Shown here: positions 33,996 to 43,310 of the stretch, in pieces | Position numbering within the stretch: the stretch's first letter is position 1 | Layout: each line of letters begins with the position of its first letter | Assembly (NCBI RefSeq): GCF_007994135.1 | Contig: NZ_VLKF01000001.1 | Coordinates: forward strand, 3,410,001-3,474,000 | Direction: 5' to 3' | Source: Modestobacter roseus | Lineage (GTDB): Bacteria > Actinomycetota > Actinomycetes > Mycobacteriales > Geodermatophilaceae | Length of the DNA stretch: 64,000 nucleotides | Notes under the pieces: model-generated | Told to the model about the DNA's origin: nothing | The model's input: only the letters and a program-made list of their open reading frames with translations | Databases searched by the model: none | Program-made: the position numbers and the translations under genes

Positions 33996-34712
33996 ATGGC
34001 CGGACCGCGCAGGACCACCCCGACCCGCAGGAGGAAGCGCCGCCCGGCGCGGCACCCCGGGCGCTGGGTGGTGCCCACGCTCGCCGTCGCCGGTGGGCTG
34101 CTGGTCGCGGCCACGCAGGTCGCCCCCACGGTGCTGGAGGTGACCACCACCAGTCGCGGCGTCGCCGTCGGCGCGCAGCTGAACGTCGACAGCCCGGTGG
34201 GCACCGACCCGTTCACCGCGGCCGTGACCAGCGAGGGGCTGGCGCACGCCGGCTCGGCGGCCGCCCGGCAGGCGGACACCGGCCTGGTCGTGCCCCAGCC
34301 GCCGCGGCCGCACCGGATCGTCGTGATGCCCAACGCCAACGTGGGCGAGCCGCCGGAGCTCACCCCGCGCCCCGACCCGTGCGGTGGCTTCACCACACCG
34401 CGGCGGATGGACCCCGGCGTCGTCCCCGGTCCCGGGTCGGCGACGGTGAGCTGGATGACCGCGAACCGGCCCGAGGTGCTGTCCTACCGGGTGTCCGCGG
34501 TGAGCCAGGTGCTGGTGCCGGGCGAGCAGGCCGACCCGGTCCGGCTGCAGGTGCCCGCGGCCGAGGGGTGCCAGGAGCAGGCCGTCGTGCTGCCCGGGCT
34601 GACCCCCGGCGTCCCCTACGTGTTCTGGCTGGAGGAGGAGACGCTCAGCCCGAGCACCGGGGTGGCCCGGCTGTTCCAGGTCGGCACCTCGGCGCCGGTG
34701 GTCATCGGCTGA
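33996..34712 (+). CDS. Membrane-anchored protein with fibronectin III-like domain
   Basis: A 238-residue protein. A basic N-terminus (R-R-T-T-P-T-R-R-R-K-R-R) is followed by one hydrophobic segment (about residues 25-45, V-V-P-T-L-A-V-A-G-G-L-L-V-A), giving a type II anchor or signal peptide. The outer part has a Pro-rich linker and, from about residue 145, an Fn3-like sandwich (G-S-A-T-V-S-W, then Y-R-V-S-A-V, L-T-P-G-V-P-Y-V-F). Two cysteines may form a disulfide. Function unknown; a cell-surface role is inferred. ATG at 33996 preceded by GAGGAGAGG. Confidence 0.7.
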   Translation: MAGPRRTTPTRRRKRRPARHPGRWVVPTLAVAGGLLVAATQVAPTVLEVTTTSRGVAVGAQLNVDSPVGTDPFTAAVTSEGLAHAGSAAARQADTGLVVPQPPRPHRIVVMPNANVGEPPELTPRPDPCGGFTTPRRMDPGVVPGPGSATVSWMTANRPEVLSYRVSAVSQVLVPGEQADPVRLQVPAAEGCQEQAVVLPGLTPGVPYVFWLEEETLSPSTGVARLFQVGTSAPVVIG

Positions 34713-34730
34713 CCACCGGCGCCGCGGACG

Positions 34731-36047
34731 TCAGTGCGCGACGGCCGGGGTGTCGGCGGGGTCGACGTCGGTCAGCTCCCACGGCCGGACGACGGTGAAG
34801 AGGACCACCAGCGCGAGCACCAGCGACCCGACGATCACCGTGCCCATGGCGACCGCGTCGTTGCCGAGCAGCCCCACCACCGGGGAGACCGCGGCGCCCA
34901 CGCCGAACTGCACCGCGCCGAGCAGCGCCGCGGCGGTGCCGGCGGCCTCCCCGTGCCGGGACAGCGCCAGCGCCGGGGCGTTGGGCAGCGCGAGACCGCA
35001 GGCGGCGAGCACGCCCCACAGCGGGATCGCCACGCCGAACAGACCGCCGGTGCCGGTGGCGGCCAGCGCCAGCAGCACCGCGCCGGCGACCGCGCCGGCG
35101 ATCGTGGCCGAGACCAGGATCTGGGCCGGGCCGAACCAGCGCAGGAGCACCGGGTTGAACTGCGTGGCGCCGATCAGGAAGACCGCCCCGGCACCGAAGA
35201 ACAGGCCGAACTGCTGCTCGCTCAGGCCGAAGTCGCGCTGGTAGACGAAGGACGAGCCGGAGACGTAGGCGAACAGCCCGGCCATGGTCAGGCCGGCGAC
35301 GAGCACCAGGCCGACGTAGGTGCGGTCCCGCAGCAGGGCCCGGTAGCCGCGCAGCGTGCCGACGACGCCGTTGCTGCGCCGGCGCTCCGGCGGCAGGGTC
35401 TCACGCAGCGCGAACCAGCCCATGGCGACCAGCAGCGCGCCGTAGACGGCGAGGACGACGAACACCCCGCGCCAGGAGGTGAACCGGAGCACCTCGCCAC
35501 CGATGGTCGGGGCGAGCACCGGTGCCGCGCCGATCACCAGGAACAGCCGGGAGAGCATGGTGGCCGCGGCCCGGCCGGTGAACAGGTCCCGGACGACGGC
35601 GATCGCGATCACCGCACCGGCGGCGGCGCCGACCCCCTGGAAGAACCGCAGCGCGCCGAGCACGGCGACGTTGGGGGCGACGAGCACCAGCAGCGACGCC
35701 AGCACGTGCACCGCGGTACCGGCCAGCAGCGGGCGGCGCCGGCCCAGCGCGTCGGCCAGCGGGCCGAGCACCAGCTGGCCCAGGGCGAGGCCGACGAGCG
35801 TGCCGGTGAGGGTGAGCTGCACCGTCGCCGAGGTGGTCTGCAGGTCCTCGGTGATGGTCGGCAGCGCCGGCAGGTACATGTCGATGGTCAGCGGGCCGAG
35901 GGCGACGAACGCCCCGAGGACCAGCGCGGTGCGGGCCTGGCTGCGCGGTGCCGGCTCCGGTGCGCGGTGTGCCCGCGCGCCGGTGGCGGGCGCCGCGGCA
36001 GCGGTGTCCTGGGTGGTGGTCAAGCGGGGCTCCCCGTGGTCGATCAT
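34731..36047 (-). CDS. Bcr/CflA-type multidrug MFS transporter
   Basis: DHA1-family drug exporter, 438 residues, 12 predicted helices. Signature cues: T-I-D-M-Y-L-P-A-L-P-T-I in helix 1 and L-A-D-A-L-G-R-R-R-P-L-L (motif A) between helices 2 and 3, then R-F-F-Q-G-V-G-A-A-A-G (motif C region). Bcr/CflA members export bicyclomycin, chloramphenicol or sulfonamides; the substrate here is not known. A 35-residue polar N-terminal extension (T-T-T-Q-D-T-A-A-A) precedes helix 1. Start ATG at 36047. Confidence 0.9.
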   Translation of the reverse strand: MIDHGEPRLTTTQDTAAAAPATGARAHRAPEPAPRSQARTALVLGAFVALGPLTIDMYLPALPTITEDLQTTSATVQLTLTGTLVGLALGQLVLGPLADALGRRRPLLAGTAVHVLASLLVLVAPNVAVLGALRFFQGVGAAAGAVIAIAVVRDLFTGRAAATMLSRLFLVIGAAPVLAPTIGGEVLRFTSWRGVFVVLAVYGALLVAMGWFALRETLPPERRRSNGVVGTLRGYRALLRDRTYVGLVLVAGLTMAGLFAYVSGSSFVYQRDFGLSEQQFGLFFGAGAVFLIGATQFNPVLLRWFGPAQILVSATIAGAVAGAVLLALAATGTGGLFGVAIPLWGVLAACGLALPNAPALALSRHGEAAGTAAALLGAVQFGVGAAVSPVVGLLGNDAVAMGTVIVGSLVLALVVLFTVVRPWELTDVDPADTPAVAH

Positions 36048-36197
36048 CTCGCGGGGCCGACGCTGGTCACCGCACTACCGCGCAGGACAAGGCCGCGCTC
36101 CGTCAGCTTGTTCCAGCCCCCGGGTAGCCCAGGTGGTTGTTCACCGAAACGTCACCCGGGCGTGTCAGCCGGCGCCCCCACCAGCCCGGGGCAGGGT

Positions 36198-37619
36198 TCA
36201 GCCGGCGACGGGCGGCGGCGCGACCGGCAGCAGCGCGGTGGCGTCCCGGGCCCGCCAGGCGCCGGCCCACAGCCCGGCCCCGTAGGCGAGGTCCTCCAGC
36301 CGGCGGCCGGCGGCGAAGGCCGCGAGGTCGACCTCCGCCCGGTGCGGCCACCAGGCGGCGACGGCGTCCCCGGCCAGCACCGCGAGCACCAGCGCCCGCG
36401 CCCGGCGGGAGACCAGCGCCGCGGCCAGCGCGAGCGGCCAGTGGTGCCGGGTCACCGAGCGGGCGAGCATCCGGCCGGCCCCCGCCGTCCCGCGCAGCAC
36501 CAGCCCGGCCGCCCACCGGTACGGCGGCCGCCGTCCGGGCGGGGCCACCCGGACGGCCAGCCGTCGGGACGCCTCGGCCAGCACGGCGGTGGCGGCCAGC
36601 GCCCCGGCCGGCCGGCCGGTGAGCGCGAGCGCCCAGGCCGCGCCCGACCACGGGGAGAGCACCACGGGAGCGACGAGCGCCCCATGCCGCTGGGCCAGCA
36701 GCGCCGCGCCGCTGCCGTAGAAGGCGCGGCGGGTGAGGAAGTCCCGCGGGTCGACCCGGTGCTCGTGCGCCACCCGGGCGGCGGGCTCGTAGCGGACCCG
36801 CCAGCCCGCGCCGATCAGCCGCCACACCAGGTCGACGTCCTCCGCCACCTGCATCGACTCGTCGAAGCCGTCGCCGATCGCCGACCGCCGGGCGAGCAGC
36901 GCCGCGCTGGGCACGTAGGGGACGGCGCTGCGCGGGTGCACCAGCGCCGTCCGCTCCCCCATGTCCAGCGCGCTCGACAGCGCCTCGTACCGGGCCACCC
37001 AGCCCTCGGCCCGCACCGGCAGCGCGGTGATCCGCGGTGCGGCCAGCGCCAGCCGCGGGTCGGCGCCCAGGTGCCCGGCCAGGAGCCCCAGCCAGCCGGG
37101 CTCGGGCACGCAGTCGGAGTCGACGAACGCCACCAGCGGCGTGGTCGCCACCCGGAGCCCGGCGTTGCGGGCCGCGGCCGGCCCCCGTGCCTGCTCGTGC
37201 CGGATCACCTGCGCCCCGGCCACCTGGACCGGGTCGGCCGAGCCGTCGTCGACCACGACCACCGGGCAGGCCGCCGTCCCCGGATCCGCGCGCAGGGCGG
37301 CCAACAGCCGGGTGAGCCCGTCGGTGCGGTCCTTCACCGGGACGACGATCGTGACGTCGCCGGTGGCGGCGGGCGAGACCTCCGGGTGGGCGATCCCGGC
37401 GTCGACGAGCCGGCCGGTGAGGGTGGCGCTGCGGGCGTCGGTGACGGTCACCCGGTCCCCGTCGACCATCGCGCGGGCGGCGGGGGCCAGGCGCAGCTGC
37501 CGCAGGGGCGAGCCGCCGACCAGCACCGCGCCGTCCTCCCGGCGCTGCACGGCGGGGTCCAGCCGGACCACCAGCCCGGTGGGCAGCGGCTCCTCCGGCG
37601 GGGACGGCGTCGTCAGCAC
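36198..37619 (-). CDS. mftF: Mycofactocin biosynthesis glycosyltransferase
   Basis: GT2 family enzyme that adds glucose units to (pre)mycofactocin, making the oligoglucosylated redox cofactor. Residues about 95-330 form the GT-A domain, with V-T-I-V-V-P-V-K-D-R, a V-V-D-D-G-S motif and a D-x-D-like V-D-S-D-C; Q-V-A-E-D-V-D-L-V-W-R is the acceptor E-D motif. The N-terminal L-P-T-G-L-V-V-R-L-D plus L-V-G-G-S-P-L-R-Q-L-R-L is specific to MftF. I chose GTG at 37619 by comparison with known MftF length and because an earlier GTG (37646) abuts a terminator. It is separated by about 6 kb from the other mft genes. Confidence 0.9.
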   Translation of the reverse strand: MLTTPSPPEEPLPTGLVVRLDPAVQRREDGAVLVGGSPLRQLRLAPAARAMVDGDRVTVTDARSATLTGRLVDAGIAHPEVSPAATGDVTIVVPVKDRTDGLTRLLAALRADPGTAACPVVVVDDGSADPVQVAGAQVIRHEQARGPAAARNAGLRVATTPLVAFVDSDCVPEPGWLGLLAGHLGADPRLALAAPRITALPVRAEGWVARYEALSSALDMGERTALVHPRSAVPYVPSAALLARRSAIGDGFDESMQVAEDVDLVWRLIGAGWRVRYEPAARVAHEHRVDPRDFLTRRAFYGSGAALLAQRHGALVAPVVLSPWSGAAWALALTGRPAGALAATAVLAEASRRLAVRVAPPGRRPPYRWAAGLVLRGTAGAGRMLARSVTRHHWPLALAAALVSRRARALVLAVLAGDAVAAWWPHRAEVDLAAFAAGRRLEDLAYGAGLWAGAWRARDATALLPVAPPPVAG

Positions 37620-37649
37620 GTGCCGGACGGTAACGGGCCCGCACACGAC

Positions 37650-37688
37650 GACGCCCCCGCCGGCCCGGGGAGGGCCGACGGGGGCGTC
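37650..37688 (-). terminator. Hairpin terminator after rpmE2
   Basis: Seventeen-base arms with one mismatch and a five-base loop, 16 bp past the L31 stop. It isolates rpmE2 from mftF. Confidence 0.75.
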
Positions 37689-37703
37689 AGGTGCTGCGGG
37701 CGG

Positions 37704-37955
37704 TCAGCCGCGGGTGCGGGCGCCGTACCGCTGGTTGAACTTCTCGACCCGGCCGGCGGTGTCCAGCACGCGCTGGTTGCCGGTCCAGAACGGGTGCGAC
37801 GACGCGCTGATCTCGACCGGGACCACGGGCAGGGTCTCGCCGTCCAGCTCGACGGTGCGCTCGCTGGCGATCGTCGAACGGGTGCGGAAGGTGGCACCGG
37901 TCGACGTGTCCTGGAAGACGACGGTCCGGTACTCGGGGTGGATGCCGTTGCGCAT
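37704..37955 (-). CDS. rpmE2: 50S ribosomal protein L31 type B
   Basis: An 83-residue ribosomal protein (M-R-N-G-I-H-P-E-Y start, S-S-H-P-F-W-T-G core). The CxxC zinc ligands of type-A L31 are absent, so this is the zinc-independent paralogue that usually replaces the zinc form under zinc limitation, typically under Zur control. I see no convincing Zur box in the 150 bp upstream. Start ATG at 37955 with AGAGGACC upstream. It is monocistronic. Its neighbours are not ribosomal, which is usual for rpmE2. Confidence 0.95.
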   Translation of the reverse strand: MRNGIHPEYRTVVFQDTSTGATFRTRSTIASERTVELDGETLPVVPVEISASSHPFWTGNQRVLDTAGRVEKFNQRYGARTRG

Positions 37956-38145
37956 GGTGGGTCCTCTCGGTCTGCGCGGGACGTCCGCCCCCAGGCGGGG
38001 CGGGCTGATCGCGACTGCCCGGTACAACCGGCCCCCGGGGTTCGCTGTTCCCGGGTGGACCCGCCCGGGGCAGGGTCGAGCCGCGTGCGCACGCGGCCTC
38101 ACCCCACCCGGCCCGGGTTGACCCGGGCGACGGGCAGGGCAGGGC

Positions 38146-40689
38146 TCAGAGCCGGGGGTCGACCGGCTCGGACTCCAGCGCCAGGACGGCGAAGACGCAC
38201 TCGTGCACCCGCCACAGCGGCTCGCCGCGGGCCAGCCGCTCCAGCCCCTCCAGGCCGAGCGCGTACTCGCGCAGCGCCAGCCCGCGCTTGCGGCCCAGGT
38301 TCCGCTCGCGCAGCCGGGTCAGGTTCGCCGGCTCGGTGTACTCGGGGCCGTAGACCAGCCGCAGGTACTCCCGCCCGCGCACCTTCAGCCCGGGCTGCAC
38401 CACCCCGCGCCGGCCGCGGGTGAGGTTGCCGGCCGGCTTCACCACCATGCCCTCGCCACCGCCGGCGGTGAGCGCGGTCCACCAGGCGGTCGCCGCCTCC
38501 TCCTGCGCCGGGTCGGTGACGTCGACGAACCGGTGCCCGGTGCCGCGCAGCAGCCCGGGGTCGGCGGCGGCCAGCCGGTCACCGACGGCGAGGTGCCAGT
38601 CGTGCGGGCGGTCGCTGAAGGTCGCCCCGGCGGAGGCGAGCAGCTGGAACGGGGCGAACGCGGTGCCGGTGAGCCCGTCGGTGGGCCAGCAGTAGCGCCG
38701 GTAGGCGGCGGTGAACCCCTCGGCGTCGGCCCGGCGGGCACGCTGGCGGTCCAGCAGTTCCCCGACGTCCAGGCCCCGGCCGGCCGCCTCGGCGAGCACC
38801 GCCTCGGCCACCGGCAGCGCGGCGCGGGCGGCGGCGCCGACCGGGGCGTACTGGCCACGGATCAGCTCCCCGGCCTTGGCCGACCAGGGCAGCAGCTCCC
38901 CGTCGAGCAGCAGCCAGTCGCTGCCGAGCTCGTCGAAGAGACCGGCGGTCTCCGCCGCCCCGGCCAGCCGGGCGAGGAAGGCCGTGGTCAGCTCCGCGCC
39001 GAAGAACGACCGGCCGGTGCGGGTGTACAGCGCGCCCCGCTCGGTGACCGGCCGGTCCGGGTCGCCGGTGGCGTCGGCCCGGCGGACCAGCGCCACCGCC
39101 CGCGAGCCCATGTGCTTCTCCTGGCAGACGACCCGGTCGACGCCCTCGCCGCGGTAGTAGGAGAAGGCCTCGGCCGGGTGCTCCAGCCGGTCCTCCCGCG
39201 CCGAGGTGGCGACCGGGCTCATCGTCGGCGGCAGGTAGGCCAGCTGCTGCGGCGCCAGCGCGAACCGGCTCATCACCTCGATCGCGGCGGCCGCGTTCTC
39301 CTCGCGCACGGTCACCCGCCCGGACAGCCGGGTCTCCACCACCCGCTTGCCCAGCACGTCGGCGACGTCGAGGACGGCGTCCGGCCGGGCCGGCGGTGCG
39401 TCGTCCGCGCTCAGGAACGGGCGGGCCGGCTCGTACCAGGTGCGCTGCGCGGGCACGGCGACCAGCTCGCGCTCGGGGTAGCGCAGCGCGGTGAGCCGGC
39501 CGCCGAACACGCAGCCGGTGTCCAGGCACATCGTGTTGTTGACCCACTCGGGCTCGGGCACCGGGGTGTGGCCGTAGAGCACCGTCGCCCGGCCGCGGTA
39601 GTCCTGCGCCCACGGGTAGCGCACCGGCAGCCCGAACTCGTCGGTCTCCCCGGTGGTGTCGCCGTAGAGGGCGAAGCTGCGCACCCTGCCGCTGGACCGG
39701 CCCTGCAGGTGCTCGGGCAGCCCGGCGTGCGCGACCACCAGCGCGCCGCCGTCCAGCACGAGGTGGCTGACCAGGCCGTCGCAGAACTGCTCGACGTCGG
39801 CGCGGAACTCCGGGCTCTCCGCCGAGAGCTGCTCCAGCGTCTCGGCCAGGCCGTGGGTGACCTGCACGTCGCGCCCGCGCAGCGCCTTGACCAGCTTGTT
39901 CTCGTGGTTGCCGGGCACGCACAACGCGGTGCCGGCGCGCACCATGCCCATGACCAGCCGCAGCACGCCCGGGGAGTCGGGCCCGCGGTCGACCAGGTCG
40001 CCGAGGAAGAGCGCCGTCCGGCCCCCGGGGTGGGTGGCGCCGACCGGCCGGCCGGCGTCGTCGCGCGCCAGCTGCCAGCCGAGGGCGGTGAGCAGCTCCT
40101 CCAGCTCCGCCCGGCAGCCGTGCACGTCGCCGACGACGTCGAACGGGCCGGTCCGCTCCCGCTCGTCGTTGTACTGCTTCTCCCAGGTGACCACCGCGGA
40201 CTCGACGTCGGCCACCGAGGTGAGCCGGTGCACCTTGCGGAAGCCCTCCCGGGACAGCCCGCGGAGGCCGCGGTGCAGCTCGGCGCGCTGCCGGCTGACC
40301 ACCCCGCGCGGCAGGTCCCGGTCCGTGCGGGCGGCGTTGCGCTCCTGGCACACCCCCTCGGGCAGGTCGAGCACGATCGCCACCGGCAGGACGTCGTGGT
40401 CGCGGGCCAGCTGCACCAGCGAAGCGCGGTCCTCCCGCTTGACGTTGGTGGCGTCGACGACGGTGAGCCGGCCGGCGCGCAACCGGGTCGCGGCGATGAA
40501 GTGCAGGACGGCGAAGGCGTCCGGGGTGGCCGACTGGTCGTCCTCGTCGTCGGCGACCAGGCCGCGGCAGACGTCGCTGGAGAGCACCTGGGTGGGGCGG
40601 AAGTGCGCGCGGGCGAAGGTGGACTTGCCCGCGCCGGAGGCCCCGATCAGCACCACCAGCGCCAGGTCCGGGATCGCGAGCTCGGTCAT
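38146..40689 (-). CDS. pnkp: Polynucleotide kinase-phosphatase-ligase of the bacterial RNA repair system
   Basis: Trifunctional RNA end-healing and sealing enzyme, 847 residues. Kinase domain: P-loop G-A-S-G-A-G-K-S-T (about residues 16-24). Phosphatase domain: [13 protein letters not shown] and G-N-H-E-N (metallophosphoesterase). C-terminal adenylyltransferase/ligase domain: K525 in Q-E-K-H-M-G-S-R, with later E-G-M-V-V-K-P and L-K-V-R-G-R-E-Y. It repairs RNAs cut by ribotoxins. Its ATG overlaps the hen1 stop (ATGA). With Hen1 it forms the heterotetrameric Pnkp/Hen1 complex. Confidence 0.95.
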   Translation of the reverse strand: MTELAIPDLALVVLIGASGAGKSTFARAHFRPTQVLSSDVCRGLVADDEDDQSATPDAFAVLHFIAATRLRAGRLTVVDATNVKREDRASLVQLARDHDVLPVAIVLDLPEGVCQERNAARTDRDLPRGVVSRQRAELHRGLRGLSREGFRKVHRLTSVADVESAVVTWEKQYNDERERTGPFDVVGDVHGCRAELEELLTALGWQLARDDAGRPVGATHPGGRTALFLGDLVDRGPDSPGVLRLVMGMVRAGTALCVPGNHENKLVKALRGRDVQVTHGLAETLEQLSAESPEFRADVEQFCDGLVSHLVLDGGALVVAHAGLPEHLQGRSSGRVRSFALYGDTTGETDEFGLPVRYPWAQDYRGRATVLYGHTPVPEPEWVNNTMCLDTGCVFGGRLTALRYPERELVAVPAQRTWYEPARPFLSADDAPPARPDAVLDVADVLGKRVVETRLSGRVTVREENAAAAIEVMSRFALAPQQLAYLPPTMSPVATSAREDRLEHPAEAFSYYRGEGVDRVVCQEKHMGSRAVALVRRADATGDPDRPVTERGALYTRTGRSFFGAELTTAFLARLAGAAETAGLFDELGSDWLLLDGELLPWSAKAGELIRGQYAPVGAAARAALPVAEAVLAEAAGRGLDVGELLDRQRARRADAEGFTAAYRRYCWPTDGLTGTAFAPFQLLASAGATFSDRPHDWHLAVGDRLAAADPGLLRGTGHRFVDVTDPAQEEAATAWWTALTAGGGEGMVVKPAGNLTRGRRGVVQPGLKVRGREYLRLVYGPEYTEPANLTRLRERNLGRKRGLALREYALGLEGLERLARGEPLWRVHECVFAVLALESEPVDPRL

Positions 40690-42119
40690 GCCGCCACCTC
40701 CGCGACGACGCCCCGGGTGAAGACCGCCAGCTGGGTCGGCGGCCCGACCTGCGGGTCGTCCTCCCCCACGCCGAGCAACCGCACCGTGTACCCGTGCCGC
40801 GCGGCGACCCCCTCCGCCCAGCCGGCGAACTCCGCCCGGGTCCACTCGAAGCGGTGGTCGCGGTGCCGGAACCCGCCGGCGGCCAGCGCGGGGTACCGCA
40901 CGTTGTGCTCCACGTTGGGCGTGGTGACGACGACGGTGCCCGGTGATGCCGCGGCGAAGACGGCGTCCTCCAGCGCCGGCAACCGGTCGGGGTCCAGGTG
41001 CTCGACGACCTCCATGAGCACGGCGGCGTCGTAGCCGGCCAGCCGGGCGTCCCGGTAGGTGAGAGCGCTCTGCACGAGGGTGAGCCGCGCCCGCTGGCGC
41101 TCCGGCATCCGGTCCAGGTGCAGCCGGCGGGCGGCGACCTGCAGGGCGCGGGCGCTGACGTCGACCCCGACCACCTCGGTGAACGACGGCTCGCCGAGCA
41201 GCGCCGGGAGCAGCGCGCCGCTGCCACAGCCCAGGTCGACGACGCGGTGGGCGCCGGCGGCCCGGAGCGCGGCGAGCACGGCGCCGGCCCGCAGCTGGGC
41301 CAGCGGGGTGGGCCGGTCGGCGGGCGCGTCGGCGGGCAGGTCGGTGGGCACGGCGTCGTCGAACGTCTCGGCGTCCGTGTCGTCGACCTCGGCGAGCCGG
41401 GCGAGCGCCTGCCCGGCCAGCGACCGGCGGTGCGCCAGGTACCGCTGGGTGATCAGCTCCCGGTCGGGGTGGGTGGCCAGCCAGCCCTGCCCGGCGCGCA
41501 GCAGCTTGTCGACCTCGTCGGTGCTGACCCAGTAGTGCTTGGCGTCGTCGAGCACCGGCAGGGCGACGTAGAGGTGGTTGACCGCGTCGGCCAGCCGCAT
41601 CGTGCCGGTCAGCCGCAGGTCGACCAGCCGCGAGTCGCCCCACTCCGGGAACTGCTCGTCCAGCGGCAGCGGGGTGGCCTGCACCGTCCAGCCCAGCGGG
41701 GTGAAGAACCGCTCGGCCAGCTCCGCGCCGCCCCGGCAGGACAGCGCCGGCAGGTGCACCTCCAGCGGCAGCGGCCGCCCGACCAGGTCCGGCCGCTCCT
41801 TGCTGACCCCGCGGCGGGCGCTGGCGAAGGCCTTGCCCAGGGCGACGGCGAGCAGGCTGGACGCCGCGTACGGGCGGTCGTTGACGTACTGGCCGAGGCT
41901 GAAGCCCTCGGCGGCGGCGCCCCGCGCGCCGCGGACCAGCCCGATCGGGTCGACCTCCAGCAGCAGCGCGACGGTGCACCGCTGCTCGGTCGCCTCCGGG
42001 TAGAACACGTGCGCGACCCCGGTGGAGACCTCGACCTGCTGCGCCCGGGCAGGGTTCTTGTGCAGCAGGAAGCCCAGGTCGGTGGCGGGTTCGTGGGTGG
42101 TCGAGAGGGTCAGCAGCAC
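40686..42119 (-). CDS. hen1: 3' terminal RNA ribose 2'-O-methyltransferase Hen1
   Basis: Partner of Pnkp, 477 residues. The N-terminal half (V-L-L-T-L-S-T-T-H-E-P-A-T-D-L-G-F-L-L-H-K) activates the Pnkp ligase. The C-terminal half is a SAM methyltransferase (D-L-G-C-G-S-G) with the metal-dependent Hen1 residues V-M-E-V-V-E-H-L-D and H-R-F-E-W-T-R-A-E-F. It 2'-O-methylates the RNA end before sealing, so the same toxin cannot cut again. GTG at 42119 begins the conserved N-terminus. Divergent from the iron-box lipoprotein gene. No ribotoxin gene is seen nearby. Confidence 0.95.
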   Translation of the reverse strand: MLLTLSTTHEPATDLGFLLHKNPARAQQVEVSTGVAHVFYPEATEQRCTVALLLEVDPIGLVRGARGAAAEGFSLGQYVNDRPYAASSLLAVALGKAFASARRGVSKERPDLVGRPLPLEVHLPALSCRGGAELAERFFTPLGWTVQATPLPLDEQFPEWGDSRLVDLRLTGTMRLADAVNHLYVALPVLDDAKHYWVSTDEVDKLLRAGQGWLATHPDRELITQRYLAHRRSLAGQALARLAEVDDTDAETFDDAVPTDLPADAPADRPTPLAQLRAGAVLAALRAAGAHRVVDLGCGSGALLPALLGEPSFTEVVGVDVSARALQVAARRLHLDRMPERQRARLTLVQSALTYRDARLAGYDAAVLMEVVEHLDPDRLPALEDAVFAAASPGTVVVTTPNVEHNVRYPALAAGGFRHRDHRFEWTRAEFAGWAEGVAARHGYTVRLLGVGEDDPQVGPPTQLAVFTRGVVAEVAA

Positions 42120-42200
42120 TGCGGCAGTGTGTCGGTTCCGGCACGCGTCCGGCCAGTGCGTTCGCGGGTGCGCGGTGACCGGACCGTGACCTCCGTGTGG

Positions 42201-42219
42201 TGAGGTCAGCCTCACCTGA
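42201..42219 (+). promoter_or_regulatory. Second IdeR-type iron box
   Basis: TGAGGTCAGCCTCACCTGA matches 14 of 19 positions of the iron-box consensus and is palindromic. It lies 19 bp before the ATG of the second siderophore-binding lipoprotein and in the divergent region with hen1. Confidence 0.75.
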
Positions 42220-42238
42220 CCACCTGAAGGAGCACTGC

Positions 42239-43252
42239 ATGTCCCGCACCGCCCTCCGCGGCACCGTCCTCCGGGGCACCGCCCTGCTGGCCGCCGCACT
42301 CGTCGTCACCAGCTGCGGCTCCGACTCCGGCGACGAGGAGACCAGCGCCGGGGGTGGCACGCCGTCCAGCAGCTCGTCCGGCGCCTTCCCGGTCACCGTG
42401 GACACCGCCTTCGGTGAGGTCGAGGTGCCCGAGGAGCCGACCCGGGTGGTGGCGCTGGGCTGGGGCGACGCCGAGACGGCGCTGGCGCTGGGCGTGCAGC
42501 CGGTGGGCGCGAGCGACTGGCTGGGCTTCGGCGGCGAGGGCGTGGGCCCGTGGGCCGAGGGGCTCTACGACGAGGCACCGGAGCTCATCGAGACGATCGA
42601 GCCCAGCTACGAGGCGATCGCGGCGCTCGACCCGGACCTGATCCTGGACACCAAGTCCCCGGCCACCCAGGAGCGCTACGACGCGCTGAGCGCCATCGCG
42701 CCGACGATCGGGCAGCCCGAGGGCGCCGACCAGTACCTGACCAGCCCGGAGCAGCAGCTGGAGATGATCGGCGCCGCGCTCGGCAAGAGCGAGGAGGCCG
42801 CCGCGCTGCAGGCCGAGGTCGACCAGGCGTTCGCCGACGCCGCCGCCGCGCACCCCGAGTTCGACGGGAAGACCGTGGTCGTCGGCACCCGCACCAGCGA
42901 GGGCTACGGCGCCTACGTCGAGGGCGACACCCGGGTGGAGTTCATGGAGCAGCTGGGCTTCACCAACTCCCCCGCGGTGCAGGAGCTGGCCGAGGACAGC
43001 TTCTCCGTCTCGCTGAGCAACGAGCAGCTCCCGCTGCTGGACGCCGACCTCACGGTGATGTTCCCGATCTTCATCGACGCCAGCGAGATCACCGACGACG
43101 CCCTGTTCCAGGCGGTGCCCTCCGTGCAGGACGGCCGCGCGGTGGTGCTCGACGACACCACGCTGACCAACGCGTTCTCGATCGGCACCCCGCTGGCCAC
43201 CCAGTACGCGCTGGAGAACGCCGTCCCGCTGTTCGCCGACGCCGTCAGCTGA
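42239..43252 (+). CDS. Iron-siderophore ABC transporter substrate-binding lipoprotein (second copy)
   Basis: A 337-residue lipoprotein with lipobox V-T-S-C (C26), a Gly/Ser linker and the FepB/FhuD-type fold (R-V-V-A-L-G-W-G-D-A-E-T, D-P-D-L-I-L-D-T). It should bind a ferric hydroxamate, catecholate or mixed siderophore. ATG at 42239 with AAGGAG nine bases upstream; iron box further upstream. It is paralogous to the gene at 14405 but diverged, so ligand range may differ. No permease genes adjoin. A strong terminator follows. Confidence 0.93.
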   Translation: MSRTALRGTVLRGTALLAAALVVTSCGSDSGDEETSAGGGTPSSSSSGAFPVTVDTAFGEVEVPEEPTRVVALGWGDAETALALGVQPVGASDWLGFGGEGVGPWAEGLYDEAPELIETIEPSYEAIAALDPDLILDTKSPATQERYDALSAIAPTIGQPEGADQYLTSPEQQLEMIGAALGKSEEAAALQAEVDQAFADAAAAHPEFDGKTVVVGTRTSEGYGAYVEGDTRVEFMEQLGFTNSPAVQELAEDSFSVSLSNEQLPLLDADLTVMFPIFIDASEITDDALFQAVPSVQDGRAVVLDDTTLTNAFSIGTPLATQYALENAVPLFADAVS

Positions 43253-43258
43253 GCCACC

Positions 43259-43307
43259 CCGAACGGCCGTCCCGGCGCCCAGGTGGGCCGCCGGGGCGGC
43301 CGTTCGG
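43259..43307. terminator. Bidirectional terminator between lipoprotein and mftE
   Basis: Nineteen-base arms with one mismatch (outer CCGAACGGCCG / CGGCCGTTCGG) enclose a short loop between convergent stops. Confidence 0.85.
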
Positions 43308-43310
43308 CGT

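Noticed and set aside
37956-38100. Zur box upstream of rpmE2
   Set aside because: Expected for the zinc-free L31 paralogue, but no TGAAAA-type inverted repeat is visible.
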